From JABSSA01 sp039975755 (lineage in GTDB: Bacteria > Pseudomonadota > Alphaproteobacteria > Rhodobacterales > Rhodobacteraceae): a stretch of 64,000 nt of DNA. Positions within the stretch are counted from its first letter, which is position 1. Every line of letters begins with the position of its first letter. Made by a program: the position numbers and the translations under genes. Below the pieces are notes generated by a model, which did not search any database, was not told the origin of the DNA, and saw nothing but the letters and a program-made list of their open reading frames with translations. This document shows, piece by piece, positions 43,646 to 52,037 of the stretch. The stretch covers positions 34,851 to 98,850 of the forward strand of contig JBDWGM010000125.1 in the NCBI GenBank assembly GCA_039975755.1, in the 5' to 3' direction.

Positions 43646-44001
43646 ATGTCGATCTGTTCTTCTGGGTCTGCACCCTGTTCTTTTGGATCAGCGGGTGGCT
43701 TTTTTCGAATGATGATGTCACCGTTTTCAAGGATTTCGGGCACCTCATAGGTGCTCCAGTCATCGACCTGATCGAACACCTCAATCAATGCCGGGCCCAT
43801 TGCATCGACAAAATCTTTGAAGGCGGGTCCGGCTTTTAGGACAAAATCCTGCATGTCATCCAACGCAGGTTCCATTTCCTCCAACAGACCTTCCAAAAAC
43901 ATCTGCGCACCGCGTTCCAACAACGAAGGCGCTTCGTCGCCTTGCGCCACAACAGGCGTCGTCAAAGACATACAAAGTATCAAGATGGCTGATTGTTTCA
44001 T
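43642..44001 (-). CDS. Small secreted acidic hypothetical protein
   Basis: Protein of 119 residues. Signal peptide to about residue 19 (VVAQ). The mature part is helical and acidic (LLERGAQMFLEGLLEEMEP, FKDFVDAMGPALIEVFDQ). Relatives in Rhodobacterales are sometimes labelled AAA+ ATPase, but there is no Walker motif here, so that label would be wrong. A periplasmic protein of unknown role. Overlaps ppx by 4 bases at the stops; 30 bases before the EEP gene stop. Confidence 0.72.
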   Translation of the reverse strand: MKQSAILILCMSLTTPVVAQGDEAPSLLERGAQMFLEGLLEEMEPALDDMQDFVLKAGPAFKDFVDAMGPALIEVFDQVDDWSTYEVPEILENGDIIIRKKPPADPKEQGADPEEQIDI

Positions 44002-44031
44002 AAGCCCATTATGCCAAATTGTGCAAAAACC

Positions 44032-45057
44032 TCAAAGAGCGATATCTAAAGACACCGGGAAATGGTCAGATGCCGCCACCAAAGCCTCGCGCAATGTCGT
44101 GTTTTTCCAGCATTCCGGATCATCTAGCGGATGCCAGATACGCCAATGTGGATCCTGTTTACGCAGATCTTCCGAGATCATTATGTAATCCAGCAAGGCT
44201 TGCAAATACCGCTTTTCTTTGCTGATCCAGAACCGCGACGTTGTCGGCACAGCCCCAATGCGCTGACCCAATGCGCGGGCCGCGTGGGGGTCAAACAGTT
44301 TGGGTTCATCCTTGTAGCCAAGGATAATTTCCACCGAAGACCGTCCAAAAAGATATTCGTATTGATCGAGCCCCGGCCCGTCATTCAAATCACCCATCAA
44401 GATGATCGATTCATGGGCCTCAAAATGCTGCGCAATGCGTGATCGCAACCAGATCGCTTGCGCCAATTGCTTTCTGCGATTGGCAATAGATTGCTGCATG
44501 ACTTCGTCACGGGTTTTGGCCCCATGAGGCGCTTTTGACTTCAGATGCGCCCCGATCATTCGGACGCGTTGGCCATTGGTCGTTTCAACACGCAATTCCA
44601 AAGGTGGCTTTGAGAACCGCACCAAATCTTCGGTCGCATCAACATCCAAATCAAGCCGGAACAAACCATCAAATCGAGGGGCATCATCACGCCCACCTGC
44701 CCCGCTTTCAGGACCTTGCGGATCATGGTGCGCGGTTAAAACGTCCGGATCATACAGAAAGGCAATTTCCTGTTGCGTGTCATTTGAAAATCCATGGGCA
44801 ACGGCACGCGTACGCAAACCAAACCTTTTGGCAAACACACCCAGTGCTTTTTCAGTGCTGCGCTTGGGCGACGCATCCGGTGCCTCGATGATCATCACGC
44901 CATCAGCATCCATTGCTTGAAACACTTGCCCAAGGGCCGCGATTTGCTGTGCACGGGTCACGTTATATCGTGATGACCATGCATCGTCTTCCATTAGCTG
45001 ATCATCAGGCCCAAACAGGCCGCTCATCCATTCGATATTATATGTCGTCAACCGCAT
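44032..45057 (-). CDS. Endonuclease/exonuclease/phosphatase family protein
   Basis: Protein of 341 residues, no signal peptide. EEP landmarks: MRLTTYNIEWMSGLF, GVMIIEAPDA (catalytic Glu), RMIGAHLKSKAPHG, ILMGDLNDGPGLD and ASDHFPVSLDI. It is the third EEP protein of this window, unrelated in layout to the membrane-bound one. Substrate unknown; nuclease or phosphodiesterase is inferred. It starts 3 bases after the DnaJ/TerB gene stop. Confidence 0.83.
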   Translation of the reverse strand: MRLTTYNIEWMSGLFGPDDQLMEDDAWSSRYNVTRAQQIAALGQVFQAMDADGVMIIEAPDASPKRSTEKALGVFAKRFGLRTRAVAHGFSNDTQQEIAFLYDPDVLTAHHDPQGPESGAGGRDDAPRFDGLFRLDLDVDATEDLVRFSKPPLELRVETTNGQRVRMIGAHLKSKAPHGAKTRDEVMQQSIANRRKQLAQAIWLRSRIAQHFEAHESIILMGDLNDGPGLDQYEYLFGRSSVEIILGYKDEPKLFDPHAARALGQRIGAVPTTSRFWISKEKRYLQALLDYIMISEDLRKQDPHWRIWHPLDDPECWKNTTLREALVAASDHFPVSLDIAL

Positions 45058-45060
45058 GGG

Positions 45061-45744
45061 TTATGACGCCCGCAGGCTGGTGATTTCTTCCCACGCGCGG
45101 TTGATGTCGATCATACGTTTTTCCGCCAGCCTGATGGCTTCTTCTGGAACGCCACGTGACAGCATGGCATCGGGATGGTTTTCACGCACCATCTTACGCC
45201 AGATTTTTCGCATGTCTTCCAGCGGCATACCCGGATCGACACCAAGAACGTCATGTGGGTCACGCTCCTCACCCGGGACAAAACGTGCGCGGATCGCGCG
45301 GTATTCACGGTCTTCCAGTTCAAAAATCTCGCAAACCCGTTCAAGAAATGCGTTTTCGTTGGGATGGAAAATCCCATCCGCCATCGCAATATAAAACAAA
45401 CCTTCGACCAAATCGCTTAGGGTTTGTGGATGCCCTTCAAACATACTGCGAATGCGCGCGGCATACTCTTCGAAGCCTGCAACATCCTGTCGGGCAAGGT
45501 TGAACACACGTGCCGCGCCAGCTTCGTCTTGCACGGCGATATGAAAGATTTCGCGAAAGGCTGTGACCTCATCACGCGTGACGTGACCATCCGCTTTGGC
45601 CATCTTTGCGCCAAGCGCAATAACGGCAATTGCAAATGCAACGGAACGTTCAGGCGGCGTGCGCAATCGATCAAAGACTGCGGCTAGGCCTTCGCCAGAA
45701 CTCAGCGCCTGAAGCGCTTCAGATATACGGGACCAAAGTGACAT
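45061..45744 (-). CDS. TerB/DjlA-like protein with C-terminal J domain
   Basis: Protein of 227 residues. Residues about 35-150 form a TerB-like acidic helical domain (KMAKADGHVTRDEVTAFREIF, IAMADGIFHPNENAFL). The last 65 residues are a J domain with the HPD triad in RENHPDAML. No N-terminal membrane anchor is seen, unlike Escherichia coli DjlA. It should recruit and stimulate DnaK for an unknown client. Confidence 0.87.
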   Translation of the reverse strand: MSLWSRISEALQALSSGEGLAAVFDRLRTPPERSVAFAIAVIALGAKMAKADGHVTRDEVTAFREIFHIAVQDEAGAARVFNLARQDVAGFEEYAARIRSMFEGHPQTLSDLVEGLFYIAMADGIFHPNENAFLERVCEIFELEDREYRAIRARFVPGEERDPHDVLGVDPGMPLEDMRKIWRKMVRENHPDAMLSRGVPEEAIRLAEKRMIDINRAWEEITSLRAS

Positions 45745-45753
45745 GCTTTTACT

Positions 45754-46242
45754 TTAAACTCCCGCGTCGCGGGTGTCTTGCAGGTTTTTCTGCATAAACC
45801 AAAGATCCAGGGTCTTGTCCCATTTTCGTCCCAAACCTGGCATATCGGCAACCTGCCTGTATCCCATCCGTTCATGAAAGGCTTTTGCGCCAGGATTACT
45901 GCTGCTGATGCCCCCTACAAAGATGTCTATGGCTTGTTCGATGCCTACATTTTCCAATGCAGTCAGCAATGCGCGGCCCAACCCTTTGCCTTGCGCCGCT
46001 TCATCCAGATAAATCGTGTGTTCGCGTACATGCTGATATCCAGGCCCGCCCCGGAACAGGCCGTAGGTCGCAAATCCTTGACCGTGATCAACCAAAAACG
46101 CCGGGCCAGCACCCGCAATCATCTGCGAAATGTCATCGACGGACTTTGGCTGCGTCGTGAACGTCAAAGTCGTGTCGTTGATCACCTTGTTCCAAATATC
46201 CGCAATCCAGCCCGCATCGTCTTGTGTGGCCAATCGGATCAC
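45754..46242 (-). CDS. GNAT-family N-acetyltransferase
   Basis: Protein of 162 residues. The acetyl-CoA loop is AAQGKGLGRALL, preceded by TIYLDE and followed by ISSSNPGAKAFHERMGYRQV, the pattern of phosphinothricin acetyltransferase-like GNATs. The acceptor may be an amino acid or analogue; unproven. Its start overlaps the VOC gene stop by 4 bases. Confidence 0.85.
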   Translation of the reverse strand: MIRLATQDDAGWIADIWNKVINDTTLTFTTQPKSVDDISQMIAGAGPAFLVDHGQGFATYGLFRGGPGYQHVREHTIYLDEAAQGKGLGRALLTALENVGIEQAIDIFVGGISSSNPGAKAFHERMGYRQVADMPGLGRKWDKTLDLWFMQKNLQDTRDAGV

Positions 46243-46850
46243 AACTGACGTATCCCATTTGGAGTCTCGAACGTTGCTGATAATCCTGCTGGACCAGTTT
46301 CAAAATGAACACGAGCATCATCTAAGATACCGTTCAACATATCTGACAATTCAGAAACATCCGGGTGTCGGACTGTCAGTCCAAGCAACGTCACACCCGA
46401 TTTTGGCAAAAGTTCGGACGGCGTTGGTGCGGAATCCCATTGGATTAACGCGGGAAACACATTGTCAAAGGGCAAACGCCCGGATGCAGGAACAGCCATA
46501 CGCCAGCGCAAATCACCCCGTTGTAACGATACCGGCTCACCCGCATCCACTGGCAATTTTTGCAATGATGCATCCAAATCTGTTGTCCGACAAATCCAAT
46601 TTGTCAGCCGAGGCGCACCGCCGAAATTGTCCAGATCAAACCATCTGGGACGTGATGGTTGTGGTGCCTTTGGGTTTGTCGCGATGGCCTCGAAATAAAG
46701 CCCGTCTTCCAGTCCCAAAAGCGCGTTATGCGTATTGAAGACCGCATGTTCACCGCCATCATTCAACGAAATGCCCAGCGCATTTTCCGCAGTATCCCGT
46801 GCTTCCTGCAATGTCGATCCGGCCAATGCAAGGTGATCCAGTTCCAACAT
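46239..46850 (-). CDS. VOC-family (glyoxalase-like) protein
   Basis: Protein of 203 residues. MLELDHLALAGSTLQEA is the first beta-alpha-beta unit of a glyoxalase-like domain; GGEHAVFNTHNALLGLEDGLYFEAIA gives the next strands with a conserved His and Glu (shown in part). The family covers dioxygenases, isomerases and binding proteins; I cannot choose. Divergent from nhaA and coupled to the acetyltransferase gene. Confidence 0.8.
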   Translation of the reverse strand: MLELDHLALAGSTLQEARDTAENALGISLNDGGEHAVFNTHNALLGLEDGLYFEAIATNPKAPQPSRPRWFDLDNFGGAPRLTNWICRTTDLDASLQKLPVDAGEPVSLQRGDLRWRMAVPASGRLPFDNVFPALIQWDSAPTPSELLPKSGVTLLGLTVRHPDVSELSDMLNGILDDARVHFETGPAGLSATFETPNGIRQL

Positions 46851-46957
46851 TCTGTCTTCTCCCGTTGGGTGCGCGGGAATATCGCAGGTTATATCCTTGA
46901 TTTTAACCCCAAATGCGCCAATTGAGGTTCAATACCTGACGAATTTGGGAGAGCTTC

Positions 46958-48148
46958 ATGCTGCTGCGGGCGTTAGATCGATTTTTCAACCACGAGGCCT
47001 CTGGCGGGGTACTTCTGATGGCGGCGGCACTTGCGGCTATGATTGTCGCGAATTCTGGGCTTGCTCCGGCCTATGAAGCGTTTCTCAACGCTCAATTTTC
47101 GGTGCTGTTGAACGGCGAAGGTCTGTCCAAACCTGCGATCCTATGGATCAATGACGGGTTGATGGCTGTTTTCTTCTTTCTGATCGGGCTCGAGCTGAAG
47201 CGGGAGATGTTAGAAGGCAAGTTAAAGAACCCGCGCGATGTGGCATTGCCAGGTATCGCGGCGGTCGGCGGCATGGCCCTGCCCGCAGTCGTTTTCGTGT
47301 TCATCAACTGGAACCATCCGGTGAACATGCCGGGATGGGCGATTCCTGCAGCAACGGACATTGCGTTTGCTCTAGGCATATTGGCATTGGTAGGCAGCCG
47401 CGCCCCTGCGTCGTTGAAAGTGTTTTTGTTAACGTTGGCCATTCTGGACGACCTTGGCGCTATTATTATCATTGCCTTGTTTTATACGGCCGAACTGAAA
47501 ATCGATTATCTCTTTTTGTCTTTGCTGCCACTTGCCGGTTTGCTTTGGTTGAATTTCAAAGGCGCACACCGCGTGGCACCTGCGTTACTTTTGGGTGCGA
47601 TCATGTGGTATTTCGTTCTGAAATCCGGTGTACACGCAACCCTCGCCGGAGTGGTAACGGCCTTCTGTATTCCGCTGAAAGACAAATGGGGCAAGTCGCC
47701 CTTACATTCTTTGGAACATGGGCTCACACCATATGTTCTGTACCTGATCATCCCGATCTTTGCGTTTGCGAACGCGGGCGTGGTTCTTAAGGGTATGACC
47801 TTTGGTGATTTGTTCGCGCCGCTGCCGTTGGGCATTGCCGCCGGTTTGATCATCGGCAAACAAGTTGGCGTATTCGGTTTGGCCATGCTTATGATCAAGA
47901 CCGGTTTGGCCAAGATGCCGCATGGGGCCAACGTTTTGCACATATACGGCATTGCGTGTTTGGCTGGGGTCGGTTTTACCATGTCGCTGTTCATCGGCGG
48001 CCTCAGCTATAGTGATCCGGGCATGATGAATGAAGTGCGTCTGGGCGTTTTATCCGGGTCAGTTGTGTCTGGGATTATTGGCTATTTTGCCTTGATCCTC
48101 GCGTCACGTACAACGGCGGACGGTGCGCAAGCCGCCCCGGCTGAATAG
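46958..48148 (+). CDS. nhaA: Na+/H+ antiporter NhaA
   Basis: Protein of 396 residues with 11-12 membrane segments. The ion-binding aspartates are visible in AATDIAFALGI and LAILDDLGAIIII. NDGLMAVFFFLIGLELKRE is a highly conserved family segment. It exports Na+ in exchange for H+ at the inner membrane, fitting a marine lifestyle. GGGAGAG precedes ATG 46958. It ends at a bidirectional terminator. Confidence 0.94.
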   Translation: MLLRALDRFFNHEASGGVLLMAAALAAMIVANSGLAPAYEAFLNAQFSVLLNGEGLSKPAILWINDGLMAVFFFLIGLELKREMLEGKLKNPRDVALPGIAAVGGMALPAVVFVFINWNHPVNMPGWAIPAATDIAFALGILALVGSRAPASLKVFLLTLAILDDLGAIIIIALFYTAELKIDYLFLSLLPLAGLLWLNFKGAHRVAPALLLGAIMWYFVLKSGVHATLAGVVTAFCIPLKDKWGKSPLHSLEHGLTPYVLYLIIPIFAFANAGVVLKGMTFGDLFAPLPLGIAAGLIIGKQVGVFGLAMLMIKTGLAKMPHGANVLHIYGIACLAGVGFTMSLFIGGLSYSDPGMMNEVRLGVLSGSVVSGIIGYFALILASRTTADGAQAAPAE

Positions 48149-48183
48149 ACCCAAGGACGGAACAACATCTTATTTGACAGACA

Positions 48184-48205
48184 AAAGCCCGCGATTGCGG
48201 GCTTT
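48184..48205. terminator. Bidirectional terminator between nhaA and the mutase gene
   Basis: AAAGCCCGC (48184-48192) pairs perfectly with GCGGGCTTT (48197-48205) around GATT, with A and T at the stem ends on either side. It lies between the convergent stops of nhaA and methylmalonyl-CoA mutase. Confidence 0.85.
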
Positions 48206-48234
48206 CACGTCGAATAAATAAGTTTAGACGTGTA

Positions 48235-50373
48235 TCACGGCGCGGACACAGATCCCTTGCTTATCAGGTTCAAAATATCATGTGCCGCGTTTGGGATATT
48301 TGTCCCCGGCCCAAAAATAGCCTTCACACCCGCCTTGTACAGAAAGTCGTAATCTTGCTGCGGGATCACACCGCCACAAATCACGATAATCTCTTCTGCG
48401 CCTTGGTCTTTTAGGGCGTCTATCAATTGTGGAGCCAACGTTTTGTGCCCGGCCGCTTGGCTGGATATTCCGATCACATGCACATCATTGTCGATGGCAT
48501 CCTGCGCCGCCTCTGCAGGTGTTTGGAACAAGGGTCCAACATCCACGTCAAACCCAATATCCGCAAAGGCTGTTGCGATCACCTTGGCACCGCGATCATG
48601 TCCATCTTGACCCATTTTCACGACCAGCATTCTGGGGCGTCGCCCTTCAGCCTCGGCAAAATCTTCAACAGTTTTTTGGATCGCCGCGAATTCTTCGTCA
48701 CCTTCATAAGCTGCGCCGTAAACACCAGCTAGCGTTTTGACCTCTGCACGATGGCGGCCAAATTCCTTTTCCATAGCCATGCTGATTTCTCCTACAGATG
48801 CCCGGGCACGCGCGGCATCAACGGCAGCGTCCAATAGGTTGCCGCCTTCTTTGGCGCGTCGTGACAATTCGTTTAGTGCAGCCTGACATACAGCCTCGCC
48901 GCGCGACGTTTTGATTGCCTCAAGCCGCGCCACTTGATTTTTCCGCACGGCTTCGTTGTCGATGTCCAAAATATCAATCGGGTCTTCTTTCTCGAGCCGA
49001 TACTTATTCACACCAACAATCACTTCATCGCCGCGATCAATCATGGCCTGCCGGGTGGCGGCGGCTTCTTCTATGCGCAGCTTCGGCATGCCAGACGCAA
49101 CTGCCTTGGTCATACCCCCCATTTCTTCCACTTCTTGGATCAGCTTCCACGCATCCTCAGTCAATTGGCTCGTCAAGCTTTCGACATAGTAAGACCCCGC
49201 CAGTGGATCCACGACATTGGTCACACCTGTTTCTTCTTGCAAGATCAACTGCGTGTTTCGGGCAATGCGTGAACTGAATTCCGTAGGCAGCGCAATCGCT
49301 TCGTCAAAGGAATTCGTGTGCAAAGATTGCGTGCCGCCCAACACCGCACTCATCGCTTCGAATGCGGTGCGTACGATGTTGTTGTAAGGATCTTGTTCTT
49401 GCAGGCTTACCCCGGATGTTTGGCAATGGGTGCGCAGCATCAAAGATTTCGGATTTTTTGGTTCAAATTCGGACATGATCCGATGCCACAGCAAACGCGC
49501 CGCGCGCAGCTTTGCGGATTCCATAAAGAAATTCATTCCGATGGCAAAAAAGAACGACAAGCGCCCAGCGAACTGGTCGACATCCATTCCACGGTCTAGG
49601 GCGGCACGTACATATTCACGCCCATCTGCCAGGGTGAATGCCAATTCCTGCACCAAATTCGCGCCTGCTTCTTGCATATGGTAGCCGGAGATTGAGATCG
49701 AATTGAATTTTGGCATCTCGTTGGATGTGTATTCTATGATATCTGCAATGATCCGCATCGAGGGTTCTGGCGGATAGATATAAGTATTCCGAACCATGAA
49801 TTCTTTTAGAATGTCGTTCTGAATGGTTCCAGACAGCGCGGCGTGTTCAACGCCTTGTTCTTCCCCAGCCACGATAAAATTCGCAAGCACCGGGATGACG
49901 GCCCCGTTCATTGTCATCGAAACGGATACTTTTTCCAGCGGAATGCCATCAAAGAGGATTTTCATATCCTCAACCGAGTCAATTGCCACGCCCGCCTTGC
50001 CAACATCCCCGACAACCCGATCATGGTCGCTGTCATATCCACGGTGTGTTGCCAGATCGAACGCGACGGACACGCCCTGCTGGCCAGAAGCCAACGCTTT
50101 TCGGTAAAAGGCGTTGGATGCTTCGGCGGTGGAAAACCCGGCATATTGGCGGATGGTCCAAGGGCGCCCGGCATACATGGTTGCCTTTACGCCACGGGTA
50201 AACGGTGCAGCACCGGGAACCGTACCAAGATGATCAAGACCGGCGGTATCCTCTTGTGTATACAGCGGTTTAACCTTGATCCCTTCAAGAGTGTTCCAGT
50301 TCAGGTCATCAATTGGGCGTCCACGCAGTTCAGATTCAGCCAGGCTGCGCCACTTTTTGCTGTCGTCCGTCAT
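48235..50373 (-). CDS. scpA: Methylmalonyl-CoA mutase
   Basis: Protein of 712 residues, a single-chain mutase with the N-terminal TIM barrel (PWTIRQYAGFSTAEASN, SVAFDLATHRGYDSDH) and a C-terminal cobalamin domain whose DGHDRGAK motif holds the cobalt-binding histidine. It converts methylmalonyl-CoA to succinyl-CoA, the last step of propionyl-CoA assimilation. ATG 50373 has AGAGGA upstream and is preferred to ATG 50391. Its 5' end overlaps the stop of the preceding gene by 38 bases, which is unusual. No methylmalonyl-CoA epimerase is in this window. Confidence 0.93.
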   Translation of the reverse strand: MTDDSKKWRSLAESELRGRPIDDLNWNTLEGIKVKPLYTQEDTAGLDHLGTVPGAAPFTRGVKATMYAGRPWTIRQYAGFSTAEASNAFYRKALASGQQGVSVAFDLATHRGYDSDHDRVVGDVGKAGVAIDSVEDMKILFDGIPLEKVSVSMTMNGAVIPVLANFIVAGEEQGVEHAALSGTIQNDILKEFMVRNTYIYPPEPSMRIIADIIEYTSNEMPKFNSISISGYHMQEAGANLVQELAFTLADGREYVRAALDRGMDVDQFAGRLSFFFAIGMNFFMESAKLRAARLLWHRIMSEFEPKNPKSLMLRTHCQTSGVSLQEQDPYNNIVRTAFEAMSAVLGGTQSLHTNSFDEAIALPTEFSSRIARNTQLILQEETGVTNVVDPLAGSYYVESLTSQLTEDAWKLIQEVEEMGGMTKAVASGMPKLRIEEAAATRQAMIDRGDEVIVGVNKYRLEKEDPIDILDIDNEAVRKNQVARLEAIKTSRGEAVCQAALNELSRRAKEGGNLLDAAVDAARARASVGEISMAMEKEFGRHRAEVKTLAGVYGAAYEGDEEFAAIQKTVEDFAEAEGRRPRMLVVKMGQDGHDRGAKVIATAFADIGFDVDVGPLFQTPAEAAQDAIDNDVHVIGISSQAAGHKTLAPQLIDALKDQGAEEIIVICGGVIPQQDYDFLYKAGVKAIFGPGTNIPNAAHDILNLISKGSVSAP

Positions 50374-51283
50374 TGGAATGTCCTCTGTCATTTTTGAATA
50401 CCCTGCTGGCTTGGCTATTGCGCCAAGTCTCTTTCAGGGGGTCTTCTACCAGTTTTGCTAAACCGTCCGCTCCTGCGGCCAACCAAAACAAATCATCGGC
50501 GTAAAGCTCACGTAAATCAGCTTGTTGTTGATCAGAAAATGGGCTCCAGCGCCCGTGCCCATCGGGCAAGATATCCGCCGTTTCGCCTCTTGCTTTTAGG
50601 GCGCGGCGCAATTGGCTCAATTCAGGGGAACGGTTCAACCATTCGACATTGCCCGGCACCGGTGCCTGAACCCCAGCACCACAATTCAACATCACAGCAG
50701 GACGTCCAGCAAAAGCTTCAAACGGCATGACCAAAATCTCTGCCTCGGGCAGCGCGCAATGAAGATCGGTGATGACATCGCGCCATCCACGGCGATTGGC
50801 CGCGATATCTTCCAATTCCAACGGGCTGGGTATAGAGGCACCGCGCGAGACGGCATAGGCAATTGCCGAGCTCCACCAGAATTCATGCGATCGAATGCTG
50901 AGAATAATACGATCAATACGGTGATCGAACGCCCAATCAAACCGGGCCATTTTCTGGCCAATAGCAGGATACAACTGCCCTGCGCGCAAATTGGAACGTG
51001 TTGACCCGATCATGTTTTCTTCGGTCACCAAAAGCGTGCTGGCGCCCTGCATTTCGACCTGTTCAAGCTGCATGCGAATGCGCCCGCGCGCCCGATTTGC
51101 CACATCTTTTCGATAAGCAGGGCCCGGTTTAGGTGTTAGCCCAGCAAACAAGCCCTTGCGTGTTCTTTCCGATCCCCAAATTGTCACACCATCTTGCACC
51201 AAGTCGTTCTTGTGTTGATCAAGATATGCCTGAAACGAAGTGCTGGACGTTCTGTGCGCGCCAATATGTGCGATGATCTTCAT
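50336..51283 (-). CDS. Sulfotransferase-like conserved protein
   Basis: Protein of 315 residues. It opens with MKIIAHIGAHRTSSTSFQ, a P-loop-like motif resembling the 5'-phosphosulfate loop of sulfotransferases, a type frequent in Roseobacters. A later segment (ILSIRSHEFWWSSAIAYAVSRG) could bind the 3' phosphate. GGAAGG upstream favours ATG 51283 over 51301. Sulfotransferase activity is an inference. It runs into the first 38 bases of the mutase gene, in another frame, suggesting coupled translation. Confidence 0.72.
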   Translation of the reverse strand: MKIIAHIGAHRTSSTSFQAYLDQHKNDLVQDGVTIWGSERTRKGLFAGLTPKPGPAYRKDVANRARGRIRMQLEQVEMQGASTLLVTEENMIGSTRSNLRAGQLYPAIGQKMARFDWAFDHRIDRIILSIRSHEFWWSSAIAYAVSRGASIPSPLELEDIAANRRGWRDVITDLHCALPEAEILVMPFEAFAGRPAVMLNCGAGVQAPVPGNVEWLNRSPELSQLRRALKARGETADILPDGHGRWSPFSDQQQADLRELYADDLFWLAAGADGLAKLVEDPLKETWRNSQASRVFKNDRGHSNDGRQQKVAQPG

Positions 51284-51442
51284 GCCGTTTGCCTTCCACA
51301 AGTCCGGGGAAGAGATGTTACCCCGCTGAGTGTCTTATCCTGTGTATTTGGCTTTGCAGTTTGGTTAACAGCTAAATTGATCAACTCACCCATCGCATTC
51401 GTGAGAAAATTGACTACATTGGCATGGTTAAAGGGAGTCGTC

Positions 51443-51886
51443 ATGCGCGCAATAGTATTTGTTTTTGCAGGGTTTTTGGCCGGAGCTGCCTGGGCTGAAG
51501 GCAGTGATATACCGGCACCAGAATCCGTTTTCATTGAAGAAGATATAGACGATTTGAAGCAGTTTATTTGGGAGAAACGCCCAATTATCGTTTTCGCGGA
51601 CAGCCCAAATGACCCCAATTTTAACCAGCAAATGGAACTTTTGCGTGACCGTGTTGAAGAATTGGCCGAGCGTGATGTGATTGTTCTGACGGACACTGAC
51701 CCAGATGGCCAAAGCCAATTGCGACAGAAATTGCGCCCACGCGGTTTTGCATTGGTGTTGGTTGGGAAAGACGGCGCCGTGAAGTTGCGCAAACCATTCC
51801 CGTGGGATGTGCGGGAACTTTCGAGATCCATCGACAAGATGCCGATGCGTAAACGCGAAATCCGCGAACGGACAGGTTCCAACTGA
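51443..51886 (+). CDS. DUF4174 domain secreted protein
   Basis: Protein of 147 residues from ATG 51443, with AAGGGAG at 51431-51437; the frame is open further upstream but that part lacks sense. A signal peptide ends near AAWA. The mature part (FIWEKRPIIVFADSPNDPNF, FALVLVGKDGAVKLRKPFPW) matches DUF4174, which has a thioredoxin-like look without cysteine pair. Function unknown. Stands between the divergent sulfotransferase-like gene and pccA. Confidence 0.82.
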   Translation: MRAIVFVFAGFLAGAAWAEGSDIPAPESVFIEEDIDDLKQFIWEKRPIIVFADSPNDPNFNQQMELLRDRVEELAERDVIVLTDTDPDGQSQLRQKLRPRGFALVLVGKDGAVKLRKPFPWDVRELSRSIDKMPMRKREIRERTGSN

Positions 51887-52037
51887 CTGGTCACGACGTC
51901 ACCCAGGTACGATGACGGCCTCGCCAGGTTGTCGGCGCAGGCCGGATAAGGGGCCGACGCAGGAGTGACCGGCTTACCTCAAAGGCGCCAATCGAGCGTG
52001 CCGTCAAAACAGTCCAAGGCGTGATCGCCTGTGCCAC

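Noticed and set aside
43642..44001. AAA+ ATPase label sometimes given to this small protein
   Set aside because: No Walker A or B motif; it is a 119-residue secreted acidic protein.
51931..51958. REP-like sequence with GGCCGGATAAGG inside a small stem between the DUF4174 gene and pccA
   Set aside because: The 12-base resemblance to enterobacterial REP elements is not backed by other copies in the window or by the full consensus; a simple stem between convergent genes is enough.
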